64,000 nucleotides of DNA from contig OZ241971.1 in assembly GCA_965204155.1 (NCBI GenBank), forward strand, positions 4,402,001 through 4,466,000. The letters are read 5' to 3'. Below the pieces are notes generated by a model that had not been told where the DNA came from, searched no databases, and saw nothing but the letters and a program-made list of their open reading frames with translations. Of the stretch, positions 18,849-26,701 are shown one piece after another. Origin of the DNA: UBA6522 sp965204155. GTDB taxonomy: Bacteria; Pseudomonadota; Gammaproteobacteria; Steroidobacterales; Rariloculaceae. Made by a program: the position numbers and the translations under genes. How positions within the stretch are numbered: the first letter of the stretch is position 1; the number at the start of each line of letters is the position of its first letter.

Positions 18849-18880
18849 GGACGCGCCTGCAACGGCAGTCGCGCCCGGGT

Positions 18881-19366
18881 TCAGCCCAGCTGCTCGAGGA
18901 TTTGATCGGAGGCGCTGATGCCGAACTCTCCCGGCGGTTCGACGTTCAGGTGGGTGACGATGCCATCGTCCACGATCATGGAAAATCTCTGGCTTCGGGT
19001 ACCCAGACCAAGCCCCGACAGATCCCAGGACAGCCCCAGCGCGGCCGCATAGTCCCCGTTGCCGTCGGCAAGCATGAGCACGTCGTCTCCCGTGCCTGCG
19101 GACTGCGCCCACGCGTCCATGACGAACACGTCATTGACCGCCATGCAGGCGATCACATCGGCGCCGCCGTTCCGGATGGCGGCCGCATCGCGCTGATAGC
19201 CGGGCAGATGCTTGATCGCGCAGGTGGGCGTGAACGCGCCCGGGACCGCAAAGAATACGACTTTCCTGCCCGTGAAGAGAGCATCCGTCGTCACAGGTTC
19301 GGGCCTTTCCTTGCCCATCCTTGTGAGTGTCCCCTTGGGGACCGGGTCGCCTACGTTGATGGCCAT
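18881..19366 (-). CDS. Peroxiredoxin (Prx5-like)
   Basis: This 161-residue redoxin-fold protein begins MAINVGDPVPKGTL and has the peroxidatic motif PGAFTPTC (Cys at about residue 51), as in Prx5/AhpE-like peroxiredoxins that reduce hydrogen and alkyl peroxides. The later RSQRFSMIVDDGIVTHLNVE segment, containing the conserved Arg, is also typical. The ATG at 19366 has AGGAG about 10 nt upstream. It is followed by sseA at short distance and separated from the TPR gene by a terminator-like hairpin. Confidence 0.92.
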   Translation of the reverse strand: MAINVGDPVPKGTLTRMGKERPEPVTTDALFTGRKVVFFAVPGAFTPTCAIKHLPGYQRDAAAIRNGGADVIACMAVNDVFVMDAWAQSAGTGDDVLMLADGNGDYAAALGLSWDLSGLGLGTRSQRFSMIVDDGIVTHLNVEPPGEFGISASDQILEQLG

Positions 19367-19394
19367 GATCTGGTAACTCCTGTTCAAAGTTAAA

Positions 19395-19417
19395 CCGCCC
19401 GCGAAGTTCGCGGGCGG
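19395..19417 (-). terminator. Hairpin terminator after the TonB operon
   Basis: An 11-nt perfect inverted repeat (CCGCCCGCGAA / TTCGCGGGCGG) is separated by one base, so the real loop consumes a few stem bases. On the minus strand it is followed by TTTAACTTT. It lies between the stop of the TPR gene and the start of the peroxiredoxin gene, where a terminator is expected. The U-tract is imperfect. Confidence 0.7.
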
Positions 19418-19444
19418 CAAAAGGTGGTTTGGCTAAGGGACAGA

Positions 19445-20755
19445 CTAGCGGGCGAGGGCCGCTGCCAGTTCCCGGTCCCTTGTCTCTTCCGAATTGACGT
19501 ACTGGATCCAGCTTCGGGCATTGCCCCGGCTGCGTTCGTCATCGGCAGCCTCTTCGAATGCATTCCGGGCCGCGGTGTATTCCTTGAGCTCGAACAGGCA
19601 GGCGCCAAGAATCATGTACGCCTGGTCCTCGCGCCGCAGGTCACCTTTTCGAATGCCTTCCCTGGCCGCGTCCACGCAGGCATCCCATTCGTAGAGATTC
19701 TGGTAGGACTGAGCCAGGCTGACGTCAAGCGTGCCGTCCTCGGCCAATCCGGCGGCGCGCGTCAACGCCGGGACGGCTTCGGTATCGTCCTGGGCAAGCT
19801 GCCAGGACTGAGCCAGCAATCGCCAGTTGCGCTCGTTGGATTCGATCGTGCCGTCGTCAAGCCCGGCCTGTATGATCTTCGCCGCCTGCACCGGGACATC
19901 TGCCTGCAGAAGCAACTGGGCCATCTGAACGAGCTCATTGCTGCGGGTCAGCCACCCGGCCTCATGCGCGACCTGGTAGAGGCCCAACTGCCCGTCTTCA
20001 AAGCCTTCCTGCCCGTACATGGCAGAAAGCTGGACGAAGTATTCCCGCTTGGGCCAAATCTCGATCATGGTTCGGAGCACGTCGATGACGTTGGGATAGT
20101 CCTCCAGCTCGTAGTAGAAGACATTCAGCAACCGATACCAGTTTTCCTGGGGTTCCCGTTCCAGTTCCTGATTGATCTGAATGGCTGTCCGTACCGGTTC
20201 GATACCTTCCCGATACCGCTGCAGGGAATAGAAGATCTGGGCCCTCAGCACATACGGCTCCGCTCCCGGGTCCTCCGAAAGGGCGAACCAGCGGTCCAGC
20301 ATGTCCAGCGAATCGTCGTAACGCTCCTGCTGGAAATAAAGCTGGCAGAGCGTGTACATGGTGGTGGTTTCCATGCCCAGCGGCAGGTCGGGCTGCTGGA
20401 GCACCATTTCGTAGGCCCGAATGGCTTCCCTGTAGTTGTCCTGACCGAAGTAGATGAACGCGTAGAAGTTCCACATCTGCGCCAGTTCATAACTGTTCAG
20501 GTCATCCATCTCGCGCACCTGGGCCAGCCGCTGCTGGGCGCACTCGAGGTCGTCCATTTCGGCGCACTCCTGCGCCTCGGCAAGCCGGGTGTAGACCCGC
20601 TCCCGCATGGCGGGCGTTCTGCGGGTCTGCGCCTCCGCAGCGCTTCCCTCCCCGCCCTGCATGCCGCCCATTCCCTGGGAAAAGGCCTCGGGAGCCGCCA
20701 GTATCGCTGCAAATGCGGCCGCCGCCAGGGGCAGTAATGCTCGAGTACCACGCAT
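19445..20755 (-). CDS. Exported tetratricopeptide-repeat protein of the TonB operon
   Basis: This 436-residue protein has a signal peptide (about residues 1-26, ending AFSQ) and then helical repeats with TPR character, for example NFYAFIYFGQDNYREAIRAYEMVL, LCQLYFQQERYDDSLDMLDRWF and AYMILGACLFELKEYTAARNAFEEA. Such proteins commonly close the DUF3450-TtpC-ExbB-ExbD-TonB operon in gammaproteobacteria. A periplasmic scaffolding role with the TonB complex is likely, but this is inferred from context. It starts 15 nt after the tonB stop and is followed by a hairpin terminator. Confidence 0.85.
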   Translation of the reverse strand: MRGTRALLPLAAAAFAAILAAPEAFSQGMGGMQGGEGSAAEAQTRRTPAMRERVYTRLAEAQECAEMDDLECAQQRLAQVREMDDLNSYELAQMWNFYAFIYFGQDNYREAIRAYEMVLQQPDLPLGMETTTMYTLCQLYFQQERYDDSLDMLDRWFALSEDPGAEPYVLRAQIFYSLQRYREGIEPVRTAIQINQELEREPQENWYRLLNVFYYELEDYPNVIDVLRTMIEIWPKREYFVQLSAMYGQEGFEDGQLGLYQVAHEAGWLTRSNELVQMAQLLLQADVPVQAAKIIQAGLDDGTIESNERNWRLLAQSWQLAQDDTEAVPALTRAAGLAEDGTLDVSLAQSYQNLYEWDACVDAAREGIRKGDLRREDQAYMILGACLFELKEYTAARNAFEEAADDERSRGNARSWIQYVNSEETRDRELAAALAR

Positions 20756-20770
20756 GGGATGAGTCCTCCG

Positions 20771-21370
20771 CTACTGGGTGATCTCAAAAGTGATCTTGTT
20801 GCGGACCCCGGGTACCTCGACTGCGATCCCGTCGATCACGCGCGGCTTGTACTTGAACTTGTAGGCCGCTTCCACCGCGGCACGTTCAAACAGGCTGCTG
20901 GTGGATTCCACGACGAACACGTCCTTCACCGCTCCGGCCTGGGTGACCGTGAATTCCACGATGACATAGCCTTCGAGGCCTCGGGAAAGCGCTCTGGACG
21001 GATACACCGGGGCGACCTTGACGATGGGCAGGTATTCGCCGTCGCTGACGCCGAAACCGACACCGGAAACGTTCAGGTTGACGCTGGTGGTCGGGGCCGT
21101 AACGGAAACGGCCATCGAGTTATCGAACTGGTTCGAGTTCTGCGGTTCCGGCATCTCGGGCGGCACTTCCGGCTCGGGCGGCTTCTCGGGCTTCTGCTTC
21201 TTGGTCTCGATGATTTCATTGCGCTCCACGCGCACGAATTCATCCATTCTGAAGCGTTCGGCGTCGGTGACCGCTTCCTCGCCGGTCGCAATCAGCAATT
21301 GCATGATAAACAAAAGGCCGAATGTGACGGCGCCGCCGACGGCTACAGCGGCAGTGAATCGGGCAATCAT
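20771..21370 (-). CDS. tonB: Energy transducer TonB (short, TonB2-like)
   Basis: This 199-residue protein has an N-terminal transmembrane helix (about residues 5-28), a short Pro/Glu/Lys-rich spacer (KKQKPEKPPEPEVPPEMPEP at about 57-76) and the C-terminal TonB domain with YPSRALSRGLEGYVIVEFTV and YKFKYKPRVIDG. It transmits the proton-motive force from ExbB/ExbD to outer-membrane receptors. The short periplasmic linker is typical of TonB2-like proteins. No outer-membrane receptor is encoded nearby. Confidence 0.93.
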   Translation of the reverse strand: MIARFTAAVAVGGAVTFGLLFIMQLLIATGEEAVTDAERFRMDEFVRVERNEIIETKKQKPEKPPEPEVPPEMPEPQNSNQFDNSMAVSVTAPTTSVNLNVSGVGFGVSDGEYLPIVKVAPVYPSRALSRGLEGYVIVEFTVTQAGAVKDVFVVESTSSLFERAAVEAAYKFKYKPRVIDGIAVEVPGVRNKITFEITQ

Positions 21371-21464
21371 GACATCTCCTCCATTGCAAAGTCCTGGTCC
21401 AGGCGCTCCTCGGAGCTCATCGGTGCAACGCCCCCCGCGCCACCGGAAAAATCTCGACGGTCCA

Positions 21465-21872
21465 CTACGGTACCACCGCCGCCAGGGTCACCTCCTCGAT
21501 GCCCACCTCCTTGGCGAGATCCATCGCAGCGATGACGTATTCATTCTGAGCCTCGTTATCCGCCTGGATAACCACGCCCCCTTCAGGAGTTTCCCTGTGC
21601 ATGCGTTCGACGATGGGCTTCAGGCCCGCCAGGTCCACGCTGCGTTGGTCGATCCAGTATTCGTTGTTTGCGCTGACCGCGATAAAGATCGAGCCGCCCT
21701 CGGGAATCTCGGCGGTGACGGCCTGGGGCCGGTCCACCAGAATTCCAGGTTCCTTTACAAAAACGGCGGTGACGATGAAGAAGATCAGCATGATGAAAAC
21801 CACGTCCAGCATGGGCGTGAGATTGATCTCGGCTTCTTCCTCGGCCATTGACTCGGAAACGGAATCACGCAT
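21465..21872 (-). CDS. exbD: ExbD-family biopolymer transporter, second copy
   Basis: This 135-residue protein has the ExbD/TolR layout: a short cytoplasmic N-terminus, then INLTPMLDVVFIMLIFFIVTAVF with the membrane Asp at about residue 24, then a periplasmic domain. With ExbB it forms the proton channel that energises TonB. It lies 41 nt after the first ExbD, with which it shares the membrane helix almost exactly but not the periplasmic sequence, so the two are diverged paralogues. Confidence 0.92.
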   Translation of the reverse strand: MRDSVSESMAEEEAEINLTPMLDVVFIMLIFFIVTAVFVKEPGILVDRPQAVTAEIPEGGSIFIAVSANNEYWIDQRSVDLAGLKPIVERMHRETPEGGVVIQADNEAQNEYVIAAMDLAKEVGIEEVTLAAVVP

Positions 21873-21913
21873 GGCTTACTGTTCCTTCAAAACCGGTTGA
21901 TCGATTCCAGTGC

Positions 21914-22327
21914 TCACGGCGCCTCGGCAATGGAAATGTCGTACACGTCCGCCTGGCGGGAGGCGTCCATCACGGTCACCAGCGTCTCGGCGCGGGATGA
22001 GGCACTGACCTGTACGACGACGGGCCTGTCGGGGTTCTCGGCATGGAGCCGCTGGATGTTGGGGCGAACCGCCCTGGGATCGATGATCCGGTTATCGATC
22101 CAGATGTCGTCGGTTTCGTCCACGATGACCAGAATCGCCCCTTCCTCGTCCTGAGTCGTAACGGGCTGATCCTGGTCCGGCCGGTTTGTGTCGAGGCCCG
22201 CTTCGCGCAGAAAGCTCGCGGTGACGATGAAGAAGATCAGCATGATGAACACAACGTCCAGCATGGGCGTGAGATTGATTTCATTTTCTTCGTTCTCAAC
22301 CCTGATGTTCGTAATGTGTTTCTTCAC
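21914..22327 (-). CDS. exbD: ExbD-family biopolymer transporter, first copy
   Basis: This 137-residue ExbD/TolR protein has EINLTPMLDVVFIMLIFFIV at about residues 16-35, including the proton-path Asp, and a periplasmic part with GAILVIVDETDDIWIDNR. It follows exbB by 68 nt. The tandem ExbD pair suggests a mixed ExbD dimer in the motor. Confidence 0.92.
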   Translation of the reverse strand: MKKHITNIRVENEENEINLTPMLDVVFIMLIFFIVTASFLREAGLDTNRPDQDQPVTTQDEEGAILVIVDETDDIWIDNRIIDPRAVRPNIQRLHAENPDRPVVVQVSASSRAETLVTVMDASRQADVYDISIAEAP

Positions 22328-22395
22328 CGTGCCTCCTCATTTGTGCATGTCAGCGACTATACCTCATGTTTCTAGGTATATGCAACTCCGCCCGA

Positions 22396-22923
22396 CTAGT
22401 GATCCATGGTCATGCCGTCTTCAAGTTTCTGGACGCTTCGCTTCGCAGTACGGGAAAGAACGGTGACCAGAAATACGCCCGAAAGCGCACCCACCATCCC
22501 GGCCATTGTAGGGATGGTGGCCATGGAAACGCCCGAGGCCATGGAGCGCGGATTACCGGTACCGGAAACCGCCATGACCTCGAAAACCGCGATCATTCCG
22601 GTCACGGTACCCAACAGGCCCATGAGCGGACACAGCGCGACGAGAGTCTGGATCATGGGCAGGCCGGCGTTGGCGGCCTCGGACACCTTGGAAATCATCG
22701 CCGTCCTGATCTGGTGAGCGTGCCAGGATTTTCGCTCGCTGCGGCTCTCCCAGGCCTCGAATGCCTCCTTGCGAAGGGCTCTCAGGCCGGTCCGGAAGAA
22801 TATTAGCCGCTCGAGAATGAGAATCCACATGACCAGGATCACCACGCCGATCATCCGCAGAACCGGTCCTCCCAGTTCAAGAAAGTCCCGGATGGCGATA
22901 TAGGCGTCGATCAGTGCCTGCAT
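22396..22923 (-). CDS. exbB: ExbB/MotA/TolQ-family proton channel (short)
   Basis: This 175-residue protein has three predicted transmembrane segments at about residues 20-40, 90-112 and 132-155. The family segments are LVALCPLMGLLGTVTGMIAVFEVMA and MATIPTMAGMVGALSGVFLVTVL. It is the compact ExbB of the TonB2-type motor. The ATG follows the TtpC stop by one nucleotide (TGA-G-ATG), indicating coupled translation. Confidence 0.93.
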   Translation of the reverse strand: MQALIDAYIAIRDFLELGGPVLRMIGVVILVMWILILERLIFFRTGLRALRKEAFEAWESRSERKSWHAHQIRTAMISKVSEAANAGLPMIQTLVALCPLMGLLGTVTGMIAVFEVMAVSGTGNPRSMASGVSMATIPTMAGMVGALSGVFLVTVLSRTAKRSVQKLEDGMTMDH

Positions 22924-22924
22924 C

Positions 22925-24304
22925 TCAGTGCGCTCTTTCGGACTGCTCCGCGACGATTCCGGCGGCCTGTTCCTGCAGGATCTGGATGATCCCGCGGCTG
23001 CGGCCGCTGACGACCGTATGCAACAGCACGGTCGGAACGGCCACATAGAGCCCCAACTGCGTGGTTACGAGCGCCTGCGAGATACCGCCGGCCATTCTCG
23101 TGGGATCGCCGGTACCGAACAGGGTAATCGCCTGGAAGGTGTTGATCATTCCGGTAACGGTTCCGAGCAGACCCAGGAGCGGCGCGACGACCGAAATCAC
23201 CTTGATGATCAGGATTCCCCGCTGCAGGGGCGGAACTTCCTTGAGAATCGCTTCGCCGAGCTTCAGCTCCAGCGTTTCCGTATCCACTTCCCTGTTGCTC
23301 TCGTAGGCCTGCAGTACGCGTCCGAGCGCATTCTTGTCGCTCACCGTCTCGCTCTTGAGCTGGGCCTTCACCTTTCTGCCGGCGATACCCAGGCTGATGA
23401 TGCGCTCAATGGACAGCAACACGCCGAAAATACCGAGGGTAATAATGATGTAGCCCACGATGCCGCCCTGCTGGAGTCGTTCCTGAAGGCTCGGCTCCCT
23501 CACCAGCAGTCCGAGAATCTGTCCCGATGTCGGGTCGAGGCCAAACCTCACGAAATCGTCATCGGGCCCCGACTCCAGCATTGCCGATGTACTGCCCGTG
23601 AACCGTCTCTGCTCGGGTTGGCGCTGGAGCTCGCTCACCGAATTGGTTTCCGGATCGCGCTCCAGGTAGCGGCCGTCGGCCAATATATTGAACGGGCCGA
23701 CGCGCACGATGTCCTCGCTGAGGATATCGCCGTTGGCCGCGATCACCTGGAACTCCGAAAGGCGCTTGACCTTGCCGAGTTCTGTCGCTTCCCGCTGCAG
23801 TTCGAACCACAACTGCTCGATTTCCTCAATGGATGCGAGTTGGCTGCCGGATCCCATCTTTGCCGCCAGGTCGGTCAGAAACTGGGAACGCTCCGGGTAT
23901 TCGATGTTGGTCAGGGACGCCTCGAACAACCCCCGTGCGTCGCCGGCCACCTGCTGGAGCACGCCGAACAGCTCGCGCAGCGAACCCAGGCGCACGTTGA
24001 GCTGTTCGGTCACGTCCGCGATCAACAGTTCATTCTCCTCGAATGTCGTCTCCAGTTGCGCGCTGCGGGCTTCCTCGGCGGCTCTCCGGGCATTCGCGTC
24101 ATTGAGAAGCTGCTGCTGATTGGCCTGGTTCTGCTCGAACTCCCGAATCCTCGCTTCCTCTTCCGCGTTGTCCCGGGCCCGGCCTTCTTCCACCAGGTCC
24201 AGCAGTTCGTCCAGGCTCCGGATGTCGGCGTCCTGCGCCTGAAGCGGTGCGCTCAGGGCAAATACCAGCGCCGCCGCCGGGATCAGTCGTTTATGGATGT
24301 TCAT
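22925..24304 (-). CDS. TtpC-like MotA/TolQ/ExbB protein with large periplasmic domain
   Basis: This 459-residue protein has a signal peptide (about residues 1-23) and a long coiled-coil-rich periplasmic region (RIREFEQNQANQQQLLNDANA onward). The C-terminal MotA/TolQ/ExbB domain follows, with transmembrane segments near 272-290 (GIVGYIIITLGIFGVLLSIE), 360-385 and 405-430 (VISVVAPLLGLLGTVTGMIN, LYVAVPTVLLHTVV). This layout matches TtpC, an extra motor component of Vibrio-type TonB2 systems. Its start overlaps the DUF3450 stop (TGATG) and its end abuts exbB. Confidence 0.88.
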   Translation of the reverse strand: MNIHKRLIPAAALVFALSAPLQAQDADIRSLDELLDLVEEGRARDNAEEEARIREFEQNQANQQQLLNDANARRAAEEARSAQLETTFEENELLIADVTEQLNVRLGSLRELFGVLQQVAGDARGLFEASLTNIEYPERSQFLTDLAAKMGSGSQLASIEEIEQLWFELQREATELGKVKRLSEFQVIAANGDILSEDIVRVGPFNILADGRYLERDPETNSVSELQRQPEQRRFTGSTSAMLESGPDDDFVRFGLDPTSGQILGLLVREPSLQERLQQGGIVGYIIITLGIFGVLLSIERIISLGIAGRKVKAQLKSETVSDKNALGRVLQAYESNREVDTETLELKLGEAILKEVPPLQRGILIIKVISVVAPLLGLLGTVTGMINTFQAITLFGTGDPTRMAGGISQALVTTQLGLYVAVPTVLLHTVVSGRSRGIIQILQEQAAGIVAEQSERAH

Positions 24305-25074
24305 CAGCCTTCCTCCGGGGGTGCCATGGGCAGGAGCAGCAATGTCGGCGCCAATTGGTTCAGCGCCAGGCTGATTCCCTGGCGTATCGAATTGCGGTAT
24401 TCGTTGCCTACCGGGACCCACTGGCGTACCCGTTGGTCCCACGCGCCGGACTGGGCGCCGTCCGGCGTCTGGTACAGCAGTGCAACCCGACCGATCTGCA
24501 ACACGTCAACCTCTCTGGCGACGCCGTCGATTTCCACTTCATCCGTGTAGGTGGAGATCGTCCGGGCGTAATCGTTCTCGATCTGCCAGGCTTCCATGAC
24601 CACACGGAATTTCTCCGCGGCGGTCACATTGGCCTGTTCCAGAAGATCCCTGTTGCGGGAGACCCGTTCCATGCGCTCCTCGAGCAGGAACGGTACATCC
24701 AGCGCGACGAACTGCTCCAGTCCATCGACCATACGTGTCAACAGCGGCAGGATCTGCCGTTCGATCACCTGCACTTCGTCGATGGACGTCCTGAGGTTGG
24801 AAAGCTCGGTCTCCTGGTCCTCGATTTGCCGGTCCAGCAAGGTATTGTAGACCTCGAGGCCCTCCACTTCCTTCAGCACTGCCCGATATTCTTCGGCCAG
24901 CGTCCGCGTCTGCTCCACGATGCCATCGATCTGATCCTGTGAGGCCTGCGCCTGCTGAATCCGGAGCCCCTCGGCCTCGATCAGCCGATCCACTCCCTGA
25001 CCCGCGGCCATATTTGCCGCAAGAAACACGCCAAGCGTGCCGAACAGCAGCGCCCCGCTACGTTTAGCTCTCAT
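24304..25074 (-). CDS. DUF3450-family exported coiled-coil protein
   Basis: This 256-residue protein has an N-terminal signal or anchor (about residues 5-25). A long helical region follows with the DUF3450 pattern EGLEVYNTLLDRQIEDQE, RQILPLLTRMVDGLEQFVALDVPFL and ALLYQTPDGAQSGAWD. DUF3450 proteins regularly head TtpC/ExbB/ExbD/TonB operons; their function is not established, and a periplasmic partner of TtpC is a reasonable inference. The ATG at 25074 has GAGGAG 5 nt upstream; the GTG at 25080 overlaps that site and is less likely. This is the first gene of a seven-gene operon. Confidence 0.87.
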   Translation of the reverse strand: MRAKRSGALLFGTLGVFLAANMAAGQGVDRLIEAEGLRIQQAQASQDQIDGIVEQTRTLAEEYRAVLKEVEGLEVYNTLLDRQIEDQETELSNLRTSIDEVQVIERQILPLLTRMVDGLEQFVALDVPFLLEERMERVSRNRDLLEQANVTAAEKFRVVMEAWQIENDYARTISTYTDEVEIDGVAREVDVLQIGRVALLYQTPDGAQSGAWDQRVRQWVPVGNEYRNSIRQGISLALNQLAPTLLLLPMAPPEEG

Positions 25075-25080
25075 GCCCAC

Positions 25081-25382
25081 TCCTCAAATCCCTGGGATTC
25101 CTGATGATCTTAATTTGCTTTAGTGAACTTTATATTGTGCCGCAGACCCGGCATTTCAGGTACTTTTGCCGCCGAAAGACCATGTGCGTGGCTTTCGATT
25201 GTCAATACATCGCCTTACGGTCGCGTGCCCGGTGCCGAAGGATAGCGTAAAAATGCCGATTGTTGCCACAAAAGTTGAATTGATTTCCGGCCAGAATTCT
25301 GTTGTGGACGCCGCCCTGACCGAACACACGCCTGGCGGCAGCGAACGGCGGACCGCGAAATTGATTTCCGCCGGCCATCGGA
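25081..25382. other. Intergenic stretch upstream of the ilvC promoter
   Basis: No credible gene lies here. The end next to 25080 must hold the promoter and ribosome binding site of the divergent DUF3450 operon; a TATAAA-like hexamer is present on the minus strand at 25129-25134 but has no good -35. The short plus-strand frame at 25166-25429 has no ribosome binding site or recognisable motif. I see no repeat or RNA gene in the rest. Confidence 0.5.
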
Positions 25383-25411
25383 TTGACAATCCGCCGTCAT
25401 TGCCGGATGAT
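25383..25411 (+). promoter_or_regulatory. Promoter of the ilvC leader (sigma70-like)
   Basis: A perfect TTGACA at 25383-25388 is followed after 17 bp by GATGAT at 25406-25411, which matches TATAAT in four of six positions. The expected transcription start near 25418 places the leader-peptide ATG about 23 nt into the transcript, as in classical attenuators. Confidence 0.65.
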
Positions 25412-25440
25412 GCCCAATCTCGAAACTGAACCTGACTGAG

Positions 25441-25512
25441 ATGAACCAGACGCACCAGGCCCCGCTCCTTCCCGTGCTGCTTTGCCGCGGCAGGTGCGGG
25501 TGTATGGTGTAA
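25441..25512 (+). CDS. Leader peptide of the ilvC-leu operon (Leu/Val codons)
   Basis: A 23-residue frame of 24 codons runs from ATG to TAA just downstream of the promoter. Its middle is L-L-P-V-L-L (codons CTC CTT CCC GTG CTG CTT at 25465-25482), that is, four Leu and one Val codon within six, and a second Val codon precedes the stop. The operon downstream makes Leu, Val and Ile precursors. The ribosome binding site is weak. The peptide itself is not expected to have a function; the role is ribosome stalling when charged tRNA-Leu or tRNA-Val is scarce. Confidence 0.78.
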   Translation: MNQTHQAPLLPVLLCRGRCGCMV

Positions 25513-25563
25513 CGACGAAAACCGATACAGGCCCCGCACCCGAAAGGCTGCGGGGTTTTTTTT
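25471..25563 (+). promoter_or_regulatory. Transcription attenuator of the ilvC-leu operon
   Basis: Four segments form alternative hairpins. Segment 1 (25471-25480, over the Leu/Val codons) can pair with segment 2 (25490-25500). Segment 2 (GGTGCGGG, 25493-25500) is an exact 8-nt complement of segment 3 (CCCGCACC, 25533-25540). Segment 3 (CCCCGCA, 25532-25538) pairs with segment 4 (TGCGGGG, 25549-25555), and eight Ts follow (25556-25563), making a strong intrinsic terminator with a GAAA-type loop. Stalling over segment 1 would favour the 2:3 antiterminator; smooth translation would favour the terminator. Confidence 0.8.
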
Positions 25564-25612
25564 ATTCCGCGTGCAGCTCGCGGACAGTTGAGGAATCTGA
25601 GAGGACAAAGCA

Positions 25613-26599
25613 ATGGAACTGTTTGAAGAATCGGACGCCCATCCGGAGGCGCTGGGAGGTGAACGAATCGCCGTCCTGGGCTATGGCAGCCAGGGACGCG
25701 CCCATGCCCTGAACCTGCGGGACTCGGGTTACGATGTGGCGGTGGGTCTGCGCCCGGAAGGCAAGACCTGGGCCAGGGCTGAAAACGATGGATTTGCGGT
25801 CCGGACATTCGAGCAGGCCACGGAGGGCGCCGGACTGATTGCCTTTCTCACGCCCGACATGGTCCAGGCCGATATCTACGGCAAGATTCTGCCCAAGATC
25901 CGCGAGAGTGCGACGATTCTGTTCGCCCATGGCTTCAATATCCATTACGCGCGCATCGTGCCCCGCGACGATCTGGACGTGGTCCTGATCGCGCCGAAGG
26001 GACCCGGCGATCTTGTGAGGCGGCAGTACGAAGCCGGCCGCGGTGTACCCTGCCTGATGGCAGTGCATCAGGACGTGACGGGACAGGCCCAGGCGCGTGC
26101 ACTGGCCTACGCCAACGGGCTGGGCGGAACGCGGGGCGGGGTGCTGGCGACAACGTTTGCAGAGGAGACCGAAACGGATCTGTTCGGCGAGCAGGCGGTA
26201 TTGTGCGGCGGCCTGTCGGAACTTATCGTGCGCGGATTCGAGACGCTGGTCGAAGCGGGCTACCAGCCCGAAGTCGCCTATTTCGAGTGCATGCACGAGG
26301 TCAAGCTCATCGTTGACCTGCTGCATGAAGGCGGCTTGGCCAAGATGCACGAATTCGTCAGCGAAACGGCAAAGTACGGCGACCTGACCAGCGGACCCAA
26401 GGTGGTGGACGATCACACCACCGCGAAGATGCAGGTTGTCCTCAAGGAAATCCAGGACGGGACCTTTGCCCGGAACTGGGTATCCGAATACGAAGCCGGG
26501 TTGCCGGAATACAACCGGCTGATGCAGGAAGATCTGAACAGCAGGATCGAGCGGGTCGGCGCCCAATTGCGCGGGCGCATGGCCTGGTTGAAGGAGTGA
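25613..26599 (+). CDS. ilvC: Ketol-acid reductoisomerase (class I)
   Basis: This 328-residue protein is of class I length. It converts acetolactate or acetohydroxybutyrate to the dihydroxy acids of Val/Leu and Ile synthesis. The nucleotide motif is GYGSQGRAHALNL (about residues 23-35), and the cofactor-specificity loop is VGLRPEGKTWARAE. The metal-binding DLFGEQAVLCGGLSELI (about 188-204) and the C-terminal ECMHEVKLIVDLL and VVDDHTTAKM follow. The specificity loop carries Thr where many NADPH-type enzymes have Ser. It is the first structural gene after the attenuator. Confidence 0.95.
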   Translation: MELFEESDAHPEALGGERIAVLGYGSQGRAHALNLRDSGYDVAVGLRPEGKTWARAENDGFAVRTFEQATEGAGLIAFLTPDMVQADIYGKILPKIRESATILFAHGFNIHYARIVPRDDLDVVLIAPKGPGDLVRRQYEAGRGVPCLMAVHQDVTGQAQARALAYANGLGGTRGGVLATTFAEETETDLFGEQAVLCGGLSELIVRGFETLVEAGYQPEVAYFECMHEVKLIVDLLHEGGLAKMHEFVSETAKYGDLTSGPKVVDDHTTAKMQVVLKEIQDGTFARNWVSEYEAGLPEYNRLMQEDLNSRIERVGAQLRGRMAWLKE

Positions 26600-26701
26600 G
26601 ACCGGGGCGGAACCGGACAGGATCCGGACGGCGCTGCCGGTCGCGGTACCGCGAGAGCGGAACTACGCAGAGTCTGTGAACCTCACAGAAGGAGGATGCA
26701 G

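Noticed and set aside
22928..24550. 540-codon open frame on the plus strand
   Set aside because: It is antisense to the TtpC-like gene, with no motif.
25166..25429. 87-codon plus-strand frame upstream of the ilvC leader
   Set aside because: It has no ribosome binding site or motif and overlaps the promoter of the attenuator.
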